Assembly (NCBI GenBank): GCA_020053015.1
Contig: JAGVNY010000018.1
Location: 1 to 43,350 of the forward strand
DNA from: Candidatus Zixiibacteriota bacterium
GTDB lineage: Bacteria > Zixibacteria > MSB-5A5 > JAABVY01 > JAHJOQ01
Direction: 5' to 3'
DNA length: 43,350 nucleotides
Positions 35,736 through 43,350 of the stretch are shown piece after piece. The notes beneath the pieces are model-generated. The model had not been told where the DNA came from, ran no database searches, and was given only the letters and a program-made list of their open reading frames with translations. Numbering within the stretch: position 1 is the stretch's first letter; every line of letters begins with the position of its first letter. The translations under genes and the position numbers were made by a program.

Positions 35736-37037
35736 TCACGCCGTAAGTCTGAACGGCTGCCGTTTCAGATACGTTGCGGTTCTCCAAGTCCATTCAGCCG
35801 GGCCAAATAGGAATCGAGATAGCCACCAGCGGCTCCAGAGCATCTGGAGCACCCAGATCGCGAGAACAATCAGCGGAAGATGGATGCGGTCGAAGCGGTT
35901 GAACATCCCAAGGCCGTAGCCGTAGAAAAACGTCGTGCAGATAAGAGTATGCGCAAGATAGTTCGTCAGCGCCATTCGCCCAACGGCGGCTAATCGTGCG
36001 AACAGACCGGTCATCCAACCTCGCTTGAACAGCAGGATCAATAGTGCCATGTATGCGATGGCGAGCAACACGCTTCCGAAGTAGTTGAAGTGATTGTCGA
36101 ACTTGAATCGACTGACGAAGTCGAAGTCGCTTGCGATTGTTGTGCTGACGCCATAGAAGCAGAGCGGAAGTCCAAGCACGATGCCCACTGCTGCTGCAAT
36201 CAGATACGTTCGAGTCGGTCTTGCGGCTGACAAAAAACCTGTTTTCATCAGACCCATGCCGAGAAGCATGAGTCCGCTCACTCGCCACAGAGTCATGAAC
36301 AGAAAAGCCTGCGTCTGCATCATGAATGTCATCGGAGCCCGCACTTTGACGGCATCGGCAAATCCACCGCGGTATGCGGCGACCTCGCCGGAAATCTCGT
36401 CTGGGGTCGATGTGAATGCCTCACTAACCTCTTTCCATGCTTCCGCCATAGCGATCTCATGCACTGGAGGAGTGTTGCCCGACGCCGCCAGCTCTTGAGT
36501 ATGATCAAATGCGTTTCTCATCATTGTGAATTGTATCCCTGATCCAAGCTGAATCAGCGATCCGAAAACAAGCACAGATGCTCCGACAACCAACAGTGTC
36601 TTGGCAGACTTACGTCGGAACAGATAGACAATAAGCCCGCATATCGCATACGACACGAGAATGTCACCATGCCAGAACAGATAACTGTGAATAAGGCCTA
36701 TTAAGAGCAGCATCAAAGCACGGCGGTGATATGTCTTGCCGATGCCCACTCCCGACCTCTCGCCTTTCTGACCGAACAGGACGATGCCAGCGCCGAACAG
36801 CATCGAGAAGATCGCCATCATTTTCTCAAGAAACAGAACAGCGGACCATTTCCAGACTGCTTGATTTAGGCCGTCGAAACCGCCGGCAATCCTTGGGTCA
36901 AAGTAGATTGCGCTGGGAAGAGCGAAAAACTCGATATTGATGACAAGTATCCCCAGCAACGCGAATCCGCGGAGCACATCAAGCATGGCTATACGGTCGG
37001 TGGGACCGACAGGAGACAGACTTCGTGCGTCAATCAT
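35736..37037 (-). CDS. DUF418 (YeiB-like) membrane protein
   Basis: A 433-residue integral membrane protein with about ten hydrophobic segments. The N-terminal MLDVLRGFALLGILVIN and the C-terminal WW.SRFLFGPAEWTWRT block are hallmarks of the DUF418/YeiB family; some members are linked to acyl transfer or surface modification, but the function is not established. The ATG at 37037 has no clear ribosome-binding site; an ATG at 36986 (residue 18) immediately before the first helix is an alternative. Neighbours are unrelated. Confidence 0.85.
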   Translation of the reverse strand: MIDARSLSPVGPTDRIAMLDVLRGFALLGILVINIEFFALPSAIYFDPRIAGGFDGLNQAVWKWSAVLFLEKMMAIFSMLFGAGIVLFGQKGERSGVGIGKTYHRRALMLLLIGLIHSYLFWHGDILVSYAICGLIVYLFRRKSAKTLLVVGASVLVFGSLIQLGSGIQFTMMRNAFDHTQELAASGNTPPVHEIAMAEAWKEVSEAFTSTPDEISGEVAAYRGGFADAVKVRAPMTFMMQTQAFLFMTLWRVSGLMLLGMGLMKTGFLSAARPTRTYLIAAAVGIVLGLPLCFYGVSTTIASDFDFVSRFKFDNHFNYFGSVLLAIAYMALLILLFKRGWMTGLFARLAAVGRMALTNYLAHTLICTTFFYGYGLGMFNRFDRIHLPLIVLAIWVLQMLWSRWWLSRFLFGPAEWTWRTATYLKRQPFRLTA

Positions 37038-37146
37038 GTCAGCATTCTAATACGCAGACACGGCGTGCGAGGTTGCGAGAATTTGGATGGCGTCTATGAG
37101 TGACGCAGGAAGGGCGCACTCAGGCGTGGGAGAGGTCTGTGTAGCA

Positions 37147-37162
37147 GCACGGCATGCTGTGC
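37147..37162. repeat. GGCAC-type palindrome with one mismatch
   Basis: GCACGGCATGCTGTGC, followed by CGAAGC. It resembles the perfect palindrome at 39845 and shares its right flank. Confidence 0.65.
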
Positions 37163-37178
37163 CGAAGCTGATAGCGCC

Positions 37179-37204
37179 GTCATTCCCGCGCAGGCGAGAA
37201 TCCA
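37179..37204. repeat. REP-like element, copy 2
   Basis: Begins GTCATTCCCGCG and ends GAGAATCCA, matching the dispersed GTCAT..CC.GCG...GG.ATCC pattern also found at 1524 and, inverted, at 39798. Confidence 0.6.
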
Positions 37205-37207
37205 TCA

Positions 37208-37225
37208 GGCACGGCACGCCGTGCC
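37208..37225. repeat. GGCAC-type palindrome
   Basis: GGCACGGC and GCCGTGCC flank AC. It has the same core as the palindrome at 139-156. Confidence 0.75.
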
Positions 37226-37254
37226 CTCATTAGCTGCAGTTTCCAGACTCAGAG

Positions 37255-39675
37255 CTACGGACAGTTCGCGCACGGTGCAGGGCCGCCTGCGAAGATGTAG
37301 TTGATCAGGTAAACCACGTCGTCAATATCAATTGCCGGATCGCCTCCGCTGCAGTTGGCATCGCCAGCGTCAACCGGCTGAGGCAGCGCCCCGCTGGCGA
37401 AGATGTAATTGATCAAGTACACGACATCGTCGATGTCAACAAACCCACTGCTGTTAGCGTCGCCGCATGCATATGTCCTGACAATGAAAGTCGCTGTATC
37501 GGCTTTGCAGAAATCGCGCACGATGGTAATCAGAGGCTCTATCCAGACTCCGCTCGGTGCCGTTCCGACGACGGTATCATTCTGGAAGCTGCACCAGTGG
37601 GGGACGAACGGATATGACACAGTGTGCACCGAGTCATCAGGATCGTGTATGGCTGGGAAGAAGAGAAACTCAGTGCCAGTTCTGATGGCAATCGTTGCGG
37701 AAGAATCTACTATCTGCGGTGCCTGGTTTGACTTGTCAATAATGAGCGATACTACGACCGTGTCCGCAAGCTCCCCGTCGTATGCGATAACCGAGAATGA
37801 AGTGTCCGCACGGTCGCAGGCCACGATACCAGAAATCGTGTTGCCGTCCACCGAACACCAGGAGGGGTAATTCAAGAAACTAAGAACGAGCTCAGTGCCG
37901 TTGCAGTTGGGGTCTGTGGCAGCCGCAACGTATTCAAACGGGACCGGGTCGGGGGCTACGGTATCTACGTCAGGGGATGATACTTCCGGAGCAGAGTTCG
38001 ATCCGATCGGGTTGCAGCAGTCGTCTGCGGGGTGATTAGGGCAGACGTCACATACGTCGCCTACACCGTCACCATCAACATCACTCTGTGCGGGGTTGCT
38101 GACTAACGGGCAGTTATCGCAGGCATCGCCATGACCGTCACCATCGCTGTCGGTCTGATCGTTGTTCGCGACTGTCGGGCAGTTGTCACAAGCACTACCC
38201 AAGCTGTCCGTATCTGAGTTGGCCTGATCCGGGTTCGGTGTGTTGATACAATTATCGCAAACGTCGCCTGTGCCGTCGCCTTCGGAATCTTCCTGCAGGG
38301 GATTGAATCGAGCCGGGCAGTTATCGCAAACATCGCCTTTCCCGTCATTGTCAGAGTCTGTCTGATCTGGATTGAACAAGGACACGCAGTTGTCGGTGGC
38401 ACAAGTATTCGGAGGATATCCTGGATTCCCGAAACCATCGTGATCAGTGTCAGTACAGCTGTCGCAAGCGTCACCTATCATGTCACCATCTGCGTCGGTC
38501 TGTGACGGATTTGGGGCCATCGGACAATTGTCACACACGTCACAGATGAGGTCTCCGTCACTCTCAACACAACCGGTTAGATTGAAAAGGATGGACACCG
38601 TGCCTGCGTCATAGTTGGCGACAGCAAGGTCAATGTGATCATCATCATTAAGGCTGGCCGCATAGAGGCAGTTTGGATAAGCACTTACACCATAGTTGAT
38701 AGCAGACTGAAACGTGCCGTCTCCATTGTTCGTGTGGACTGAAAGGCTGCCCGCTAAGGAGCACGCCACGGCGAGATCATAATCCTCATCCTCATCTAGA
38801 TCAGCGGCATATATTGAGTGCGGAGCTGCTCCCGTCTGGTAGCTGACAGCTTCCTCGAAAGTGCCGTCACCGCTGTTCCTGAGGACTGAAACGTTGTAGG
38901 AATATCCGTTCGCTACCGCAAGGTCTCCGTCGCCGTCTGCATCGAGATCAGCGATGAATACTGCTTCCGGCCCGGCTCCAGTTGGGTAGTATTCTGGTGC
39001 GTCGAGAATACCGCTTCCATCGTTCTTCAGGACACAAACATTATCGGAATGCAGATTGGCAACAACAATGTCCTTGTCTATGTCGCCGTCAAGATCGGCT
39101 GCGCGTACACATCGCGGGAAATTGCCTACAGCATAATTCACTGAGGTTTGGAACTCGCCATCACCGTTACTCATTAGGATTGACACAGTGCTTGACAGTT
39201 GGTTGGCTGTCGCGAGATCATAATCGCTGTCACCATCGAGGTCCGCTGCATAAACAAAGATGGGCCCACTTCCGGTCGGGAAACTGCTTCCCTGTGCGAG
39301 AGAACCATCACCGCTGTTTATTAGAATTAGTACGCGACTCTGATAGTAACTTAGAACAGCAAGGTCAATGTCAGAGTCGCCGTCGAAATCGGCAGCAGTC
39401 ACAGAACTGGCACCAGAGCCTGTCGCGTAGTTGACGGTGGCCCGAAAGGTGCCATCGTTATTGTTCATGAGAACCGAGAGATTACCGGAAAAAAAATTCG
39501 CAACGGCCAAATCCTGATCCCCGTCGCTGTCCAGATCGCATGCAACGACGAAATCTGCCCCTGCCCCTGTTCCATATTCCTTATGTCCGCAGAAGAGCTG
39601 CCCAACTGCGCGTGTGTACAGCGAGGGTACGAATAGACCCATACCGACCATCAAATACGCAATCCAATTCCTCAT
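37255..39675 (-). CDS. Secreted seven-repeat propeller protein with TSP3 repeats and dockerin-like tail
   Basis: An 806-residue secreted protein. After a signal peptide ([18 protein letters not shown]) come seven FG-GAP/VCBS repeats with D-rich calcium loops ([18 protein letters not shown] and so on), then about eight thrombospondin type-3-like repeats of the CDNCP...[11 protein letters not shown] type, Ig-like domains and a dockerin-like tail ([14 protein letters not shown]...) ending PCANCP. GAGAGG precedes the ATG at 39675. It is the minus-strand counterpart of the propeller protein at 21650-24028, with the same domain order apart from the N-terminal Big_5-like domain and many more TSP3 repeats. 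The role is presumably extracellular binding or structure. Confidence 0.87.
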   Translation of the reverse strand: MRNWIAYLMVGMGLFVPSLYTRAVGQLFCGHKEYGTGAGADFVVACDLDSDGDQDLAVANFFSGNLSVLMNNNDGTFRATVNYATGSGASSVTAADFDGDSDIDLAVLSYYQSRVLILINSGDGSLAQGSSFPTGSGPIFVYAADLDGDSDYDLATANQLSSTVSILMSNGDGEFQTSVNYAVGNFPRCVRAADLDGDIDKDIVVANLHSDNVCVLKNDGSGILDAPEYYPTGAGPEAVFIADLDADGDGDLAVANGYSYNVSVLRNSGDGTFEEAVSYQTGAAPHSIYAADLDEDEDYDLAVACSLAGSLSVHTNNGDGTFQSAINYGVSAYPNCLYAASLNDDDHIDLAVANYDAGTVSILFNLTGCVESDGDLICDVCDNCPMAPNPSQTDADGDMIGDACDSCTDTDHDGFGNPGYPPNTCATDNCVSLFNPDQTDSDNDGKGDVCDNCPARFNPLQEDSEGDGTGDVCDNCINTPNPDQANSDTDSLGSACDNCPTVANNDQTDSDGDGHGDACDNCPLVSNPAQSDVDGDGVGDVCDVCPNHPADDCCNPIGSNSAPEVSSPDVDTVAPDPVPFEYVAAATDPNCNGTELVLSFLNYPSWCSVDGNTISGIVACDRADTSFSVIAYDGELADTVVVSLIIDKSNQAPQIVDSSATIAIRTGTEFLFFPAIHDPDDSVHTVSYPFVPHWCSFQNDTVVGTAPSGVWIEPLITIVRDFCKADTATFIVRTYACGDANSSGFVDIDDVVYLINYIFASGALPQPVDAGDANCSGGDPAIDIDDVVYLINYIFAGGPAPCANCP

Positions 39676-39797
39676 ACTGGCCTCTCAACATGGCTCGCGC
39701 AACCAGCGAGCAAATGCGAAATATGCGTTTCCGTAACTTATTTACTCTTAAACTACTACCGCGTTCGATTCTGTCAAGCGATTTTCCATGCCCGTGA

Positions 39798-39824
39798 CTG
39801 GGTTCCGGCTTTCGCCGGAATGAC
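39798..39824. repeat. REP-like element, copy 3 (inverted)
   Basis: Its minus strand begins GTCATTCCGGCGAAAGCC, so it is inverted relative to the copies at 1524 and 37179. TTCCGGC/GCCGGAA forms a perfect hairpin at 39803-39820. Confidence 0.65.
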
Positions 39825-39844
39825 ATGGGCGAAGCGGTGTTTAG

Positions 39845-39864
39845 GGGCACAACATGTTGTGCCC
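39845..39864. repeat. Perfect 20-bp palindrome
   Basis: GGGCACAACATGTTGTGCCC reads the same on both strands and is followed by GAAGC, as at 37147-37162. Confidence 0.85.
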
Positions 39865-39919
39865 GAAGCACGGCCACAGCTGCGGATCGAGCGGCAGACC
39901 CTTGACATCAAGCAGTGGC

Positions 39920-39970
39920 GTCAATCCCCCTTCCTGCGTCAGGGTCTTCGACAAGAGGGATTGACCTACG
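39920..39970. repeat. CTACG-tailed inverted repeat (long loop), second copy
   Basis: GTCAATCCC (39920-39928) pairs perfectly with GGGATTGAC (39957-39965), followed by CTACG. The loop shares TCAGGGTCTTCGACAAGA with the copy at 12600. Confidence 0.85.
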
Positions 39971-39982
39971 TCTGCAATTCCC

Positions 39983-40010
39983 TTGACACTTCGGCTTTAT
40001 CCGCTAAATT
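39983..40010 (+). promoter_or_regulatory. Candidate sigma-70 promoter of argF
   Basis: TTGACA at 39983-39988 and TAAATT at 40005-40010 are 16 bases apart, about 70 bases before the start codon. No ARG-box-like palindrome was recognised. Confidence 0.6.
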
Positions 40011-40082
40011 CGGGCGGATTTGTCCGCATGAGGACATGAAATCAAAGCGAGTCTTATCAGAATCAAATCAGGAGATAGAACC

Positions 40083-41000
40083 ATGACGAAGGATTTCTTG
40101 CAGATCGTAGATTTCACGCGCGACGAATTGATCGATACTCTGCAGCTTGCGCGCGACATGAAGTCCGGCAAGTTCACGCAGAAACCGATGGCCGGAATGA
40201 CTGTTGCCTGCATCTTCCACAAAGCATCTCTACGCACGCGAATATCGTTTGAGGCAGGCATTTACGAACTCGGTGGCTACTCGCTCTACATCACCGAAAA
40301 AGAGATTGAGCTCGGCAAGCGTGAATCGATCCATGATGCCGCGAAGGTTCTGTCACGCTATGTCGGGATGATCATGATTCGGACATTCTCACACAGCGAT
40401 GTCGAGCAGCTCGCAAAGCACGCTGATGTTCCAGTTGTGAACGGTCTTACGGACCTCACACACCCATGCCAGATTCTTGGCGATATCCTCACAGTATGGG
40501 AACATCTTGGCAAATTCGAGAACCTAAAGATAGCTTATCTTGGCGACGGCAACAACGTAACCAATTCATGGCTAAACCTTTCCGCACGATTCAAACTTGA
40601 TCTCGCAATTGGCACATCACCCGACACACTGCCAGACGCAGGCATTTTGCACAGGGCGCAGAAGGCGGGAGTGTCGAAGATCGGCGTCTTCTATGATCCT
40701 AAAGAAGCAGTTTCCGGTGCCGATGTAGTCTATACGGATGTATGGGCCAGTATGGGTCAGAAGCATCAGGCCGACGAGAAAGCCGCTAAGCTGCGTGCTT
40801 TCCAGGTCAACGATGATCTGCTGAAGCTGGCCAAGCCGAATGTGAAGGTCATGCACTGCCTTCCGGCTGAGAGAGGGAGGGAGATTACGGATGAGGTGAT
40901 GGACGGACCGCACTCGATCGTGTTCGATCAGGCCGAAAACCGTCTGCACATCCAGAAGGCGATCATGACCCAGTTGTTGCGGAATAAAGCAAAAACATGA
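40083..41000 (+). CDS. argF: Ornithine carbamoyltransferase
   Basis: A 305-residue ornithine transcarbamylase, which makes citrulline from ornithine and carbamoyl phosphate in arginine synthesis. The carbamoyl-phosphate loop is SLRTR at 49-53, a common variant of STRTR. HPCQ lies near 127, the ornithine loop DVWASMG near 219-225 and HCLPAERG near 258-265. The length is normal. No other arginine genes adjoin; the next gene, 24 nt downstream, encodes a lipoprotein. Acetyl- or succinyl-ornithine variants cannot be wholly excluded, but the DVWASMG loop favours ornithine. Confidence 0.94.
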   Translation: MTKDFLQIVDFTRDELIDTLQLARDMKSGKFTQKPMAGMTVACIFHKASLRTRISFEAGIYELGGYSLYITEKEIELGKRESIHDAAKVLSRYVGMIMIRTFSHSDVEQLAKHADVPVVNGLTDLTHPCQILGDILTVWEHLGKFENLKIAYLGDGNNVTNSWLNLSARFKLDLAIGTSPDTLPDAGILHRAQKAGVSKIGVFYDPKEAVSGADVVYTDVWASMGQKHQADEKAAKLRAFQVNDDLLKLAKPNVKVMHCLPAERGREITDEVMDGPHSIVFDQAENRLHIQKAIMTQLLRNKAKT

Positions 41001-41024
41001 TATCCCGAAGGAGGAGTGACAGCT

Positions 41025-41873
41025 ATGATGCGCCCTGTGCATTACAGACTTCTCGCTCTGCTGCTTGTTGCCGCGCTGATGGTCGGATGTTCGTCTGACA
41101 GCGGTACGGACACGACGCTGAAGCAGGGTGACCCGAACAACCCGGCGTTTCTTGCAATGAAGGCCGAGGTGGGAACCGTCCTCGACAGCCTCGCAGGCAA
41201 GGGCTTCGAGCCTCTGACCAATCCGTGGGGTTTCCCGATCGACATCACTACAGAATGGAAGGACAAGTTCCCGCATCACCCGGATGACACGATGGAATAC
41301 AATCATGATGAGGATGGTTGGTACTCGTTCTATCTGGGCAGCTTCGCTACCTCAAGTAACACATCGTTGGTGGACAGTGTGCTGTTCATACAGGAAGGCA
41401 TTCCCGTCTATCACTACAATGCTCACACGACGGACATAGAGTTCCGTGAGCACGTGGTTTCAACTTACGACGGCGAGTCTCAGTCGTACAATGAGTGGTC
41501 AAACGATATTGAGGCAACATACTCGGATGTCAACGGAAGCGTGGTTACAGTGGATGCTCAGTGTGAGATGTCTCAGGACGAGTACGTGTCCGATGGCTCT
41601 ACCAGCGAGCATGAGAGCTTCCAGTACACGATCACGGTAACCGATCTTCAGTATGAGAGATCAGTAGGCTGGGCCTGGAACGACAACACGCCTGCCGACG
41701 GTACCGTCCGGTTGGTTATCGCTCACACATCGCAGGTGACACTCAACAACGAGACCACGACTACGACCACGAATTGGACATTCAACGCGGAGCTTTCGGA
41801 GAACGGCACGGCGACGGTGGAGGCGATTTCAAACAACACGCGCTGGTCTTACACCGAGGAGATCAACGAATAA
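41025..41873 (+). CDS. Lipoprotein of unknown function
   Basis: A 282-residue protein with lipobox LMVGCSS, giving a lipid-anchored mature protein of about 260 residues. It is acidic and rich in Thr/Ser/Asn, with a run of threonines near residue 245. AAGGAGGAG lies eight bases before the ATG at 41025, preferred over a GTG at 41016. It is 24 nt after argF and before a strong terminator, so it is probably cotranscribed with argF. No domain recognised; the beta-strand-like sequence suggests a beta-sandwich. Confidence 0.8.
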   Translation: MMRPVHYRLLALLLVAALMVGCSSDSGTDTTLKQGDPNNPAFLAMKAEVGTVLDSLAGKGFEPLTNPWGFPIDITTEWKDKFPHHPDDTMEYNHDEDGWYSFYLGSFATSSNTSLVDSVLFIQEGIPVYHYNAHTTDIEFREHVVSTYDGESQSYNEWSNDIEATYSDVNGSVVTVDAQCEMSQDEYVSDGSTSEHESFQYTITVTDLQYERSVGWAWNDNTPADGTVRLVIAHTSQVTLNNETTTTTTNWTFNAELSENGTATVEAISNNTRWSYTEEINE

Positions 41874-41901
41874 CGCTAGAGCGATAATCAGATAATCACG
41901 G

Positions 41902-41931
41902 CGGAGCGAACCCTGTTCGCTCCGTTTTTTT
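41902..41931 (+). terminator. Rho-independent terminator after the argF-lipoprotein unit
   Basis: CGGAGCGAAC (41902-41911) and GTTCGCTCCG (41915-41924) form a perfect 10-bp stem with loop CCT, followed by seven T. Confidence 0.93.
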
Positions 41932-42039
41932 GTGCTTGCAGGCATCAGTGATCGAAGTTATCGTGATTCAAGTGCCAATCTTGATCCCGCGCTGCTGTGC
42001 GAGGGTTTCTGGGATTCGCTAATAACGGATGCTGAGACC

Positions 42040-42474
42040 ATGAAAGAAGTAGTCAAATACCGCAATTGCTTCGTGTGTGGGAATGAGAATGCCCACGGCC
42101 TTCAAGCGAGTTTCTTCGTTGGAGATGACGGCTCTGTGGTATCGGAACTTGTGGCCGATGAGCGGTTTCAAGGGTACAAGGATGTCTTGCACGGCGGTAT
42201 AGTGGCGTCGATGCTTGACGAGGTTATGATAAAGGCCATCCTCGCCTCTGGAGCTATCGTTGTGACCGCCGAGATGACCGTTAAGTACAAACTTCCGGCA
42301 AGAGTCGGGCATAAACTGGTTTTTATCGGGTCGGTGACAGAACACAAAGGGAGAATCTACCAAACGACCGGAATCGCTCGCTACGATAGCGGAGAGACTG
42401 TGGCAGTAGCCACCGGTGTCTATTTGGAGGCGAAGGGCGAGTTTCGGAATTCTCTTCTCGATTCGATAGATTGA
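42040..42474 (+). CDS. Hotdog-fold thioesterase (PaaI/4HBT-like)
   Basis: A 144-residue hotdog-fold protein. An N-terminal CFVCG motif (C10, C13) is followed by NAHGL, a start shared by many PaaI-like thioesterases. The core holds LHGGIVASMLDE (H51, D60), the typical active-site helix. Such enzymes hydrolyse acyl-CoA thioesters in the cytoplasm; the substrate is unknown. The ATG at 42040 is chosen because family similarity begins there; a frame open from 41932 overlaps the terminator and lacks features. The ribosome-binding site is weak. Confidence 0.85.
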   Translation: MKEVVKYRNCFVCGNENAHGLQASFFVGDDGSVVSELVADERFQGYKDVLHGGIVASMLDEVMIKAILASGAIVVTAEMTVKYKLPARVGHKLVFIGSVTEHKGRIYQTTGIARYDSGETVAVATGVYLEAKGEFRNSLLDSID

Positions 42475-42668
42475 ACTCTTTAGCTGCACCTATCCTGCAA
42501 CTACATGCACAGACCATGGATTCTCGGTAGCCGGGATGTATTTCCTTGGGACTCGAAGCCCTGTAATCTGCTGCAGGCCAATATGTTCGACGTTCGATAT
42601 CCTGGAGCGACCTGGTCTGGGTCGGCGGCATAGCCTTTGCCCTGCTTTCTTGCCGCGAGGAGCATGCT

Positions 42669-43142
42669 ATGAAATGCTATTTTCACGCACAAGAGATTCA
42701 CACAAGCGACTCAAATGAGAAGGGTGTGGTTGCGTTTGCCATACCCGATATAGGCGTAGTTTATCGGGCAGTGGCGTCAGGCGATCAGTTGACGCGCGAG
42801 TATGCGGCAGTTCTGCGGCTCCTTGAATTCATTGATACCAATACCGAAATCCTCTCGAACCAGAAACTCGAGATTCTGGGAGACTCAGCGTTGGTAGTCT
42901 ACCAGCTTAGCGGGAGAATCCCGGTCAGCAGCTCTCACGTGCCACTGTTCAGGCAGGTGCAGCGATTCAGAGCGCGTTTGAGCTACGATGTATCCTGGGT
43001 ACCATCGAGCCTCAACCGCGCAGCTATGGGATTGCCAGACCTTCCCCCTCTCCCCCTGAAATTCAACTTTGAATTTGCAGATCATCGCGCCGCCAAATCA
43101 AGGCCTGCTTCGGGCTCGACCCGTCCGTTCACCAAAGTGTAA
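42669..43142 (+). CDS. RNase H-like fold protein lacking some catalytic acids
   Basis: A 157-residue protein with RNase HI-superfamily features: EYAAVLRLLEF (E44), LEILGDSALVVYQL (D72) and VSWVPSSLNRAA. The first strand lacks the usual DGS aspartate, and the final NxAD motif reads NRAA, so two of the four metal-binding acids appear missing. Activity is therefore doubtful, and a nucleic-acid-binding role is possible. GAGGAG lies six bases before the ATG. A proline-rich, basic tail follows the domain. It stands alone after the thioesterase gene. Confidence 0.7.
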   Translation: MKCYFHAQEIHTSDSNEKGVVAFAIPDIGVVYRAVASGDQLTREYAAVLRLLEFIDTNTEILSNQKLEILGDSALVVYQLSGRIPVSSSHVPLFRQVQRFRARLSYDVSWVPSSLNRAAMGLPDLPPLPLKFNFEFADHRAAKSRPASGSTRPFTKV

Positions 43143-43350
43143 GCTGCTACTTGCATCTGACGATCTCCCAGAACCGTCAAGACTCATATTGAGTATAATT
43201 CTCCTGTTGATTCGGCGTTGATGGTCCATGTGATGGGCAGAGATCGCGTCGGGGTAATGTCCATAGAAATGTGTAAAAGGGGTGTATCCAAGTTGTTCAA
43301 GCTGCCTTTCTACACAGGTTTTTGACGGCAGTTAGTGTTTGATTAGGTCT
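43143..43350. other. Right-edge non-coding segment
   Basis: No gene, repeat or RNA was recognised. A TATAAT at 43195-43200 has no matching -35 element at the proper distance. Confidence 0.5.

Larger units (their letters stand above)
39676..40082. other. Repeat-bearing intergenic region, 407 bp
   Basis: It separates the minus-strand propeller gene from argF. It holds an inverted REP-like element, a perfect 20-bp palindrome and a CTACG-tailed palindrome, listed separately. A minus-strand promoter candidate (TTGACA at 39777-39772, TAGTTT after 16 bases) faces the propeller gene, and a plus-strand promoter faces argF. Confidence 0.6.

Noticed and set aside
38030-38560. Tandem DNA repeats
   Set aside because: They encode thrombospondin type-3-like protein repeats within the propeller protein gene, not a separate DNA element.
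1-43350. tRNA or rRNA genes, insertion-sequence transposases, phage genes
   Set aside because: None recognised on either strand.

Overview
This window (about 50% GC by eye) looks like a chromosomal segment of a little-studied Gram-negative-type bacterium. The best guess is a member of the FCB group near candidate phylum Zixibacteria. The guess rests on four secreted proteins that end in paired EF-hand-like, dockerin-type motifs of the form [19 protein letters not shown]...CxxC, on thrombospondin type-3 and FG-GAP/VCBS repeats, and on a TonB/ExbBD system that implies an outer membrane. This placement is an inference; no rRNA or tRNA gene is visible. Several promoters match the canonical sigma-70 consensus.

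Left (189-7397, minus strand): one tight operon with mostly 1-22 nt overlaps. It runs P-loop ATPase, then the delta, alpha, beta and gamma subunits of a 2-oxoacid:ferredoxin oxidoreductase (VorB/KorA type), then NuoE-like, HydB/NuoF-like, short NuoG-like and 4x[4Fe-4S] ferredoxin subunits. No hydrogenase or formate dehydrogenase gene is present. The layout suggests that oxidation of a 2-oxoacid to acyl-CoA is coupled to NAD through a flavin/Fe-S module.

Centre-left (7753-12453): a lipoprotein with a metallopeptidase-like outline shares a transcript with a citryl-CoA-lyase-like protein. A DinG-family helicase with an Fe-S domain follows.

Centre (12767-19130): a plus-strand Ton-type operon. 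It holds a small two-helix membrane protein, a secreted TPR protein, a four-helix membrane protein, ExbB, two ExbD proteins and two tandem TonB proteins whose 3' ends are nearly identical. A Rho-independent terminator closes it. A second secreted TPR gene follows.

Centre-right (20372-28745): a cohesin-like/TIG/dockerin-like secreted protein, a seven-repeat propeller protein, an O-antigen-ligase/TPR membrane protein and a lysyl-endopeptidase-like serine protease. A second seven-repeat propeller protein lies on the minus strand at 37255-39675.

Right (29125-43142): mostly housekeeping or metabolic genes. These are an orphan PntA alpha subunit, a class II fumarase/aspartase, a secreted glutathione peroxidase, a ChaN/Tiki-like secreted protein, hslU without an adjacent hslV, a DUF418 membrane protein, argF with a lipoprotein, a hotdog thioesterase and an RNase H-like protein lacking some catalytic acids.

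Intergenic regions carry many palindromes. One group has unrelated but self-complementary arms bounded by GTC...GAC and a constant CTACG tail. Another has the core GGCAC...GTGCC. These are the most unusual non-coding signal in the window.
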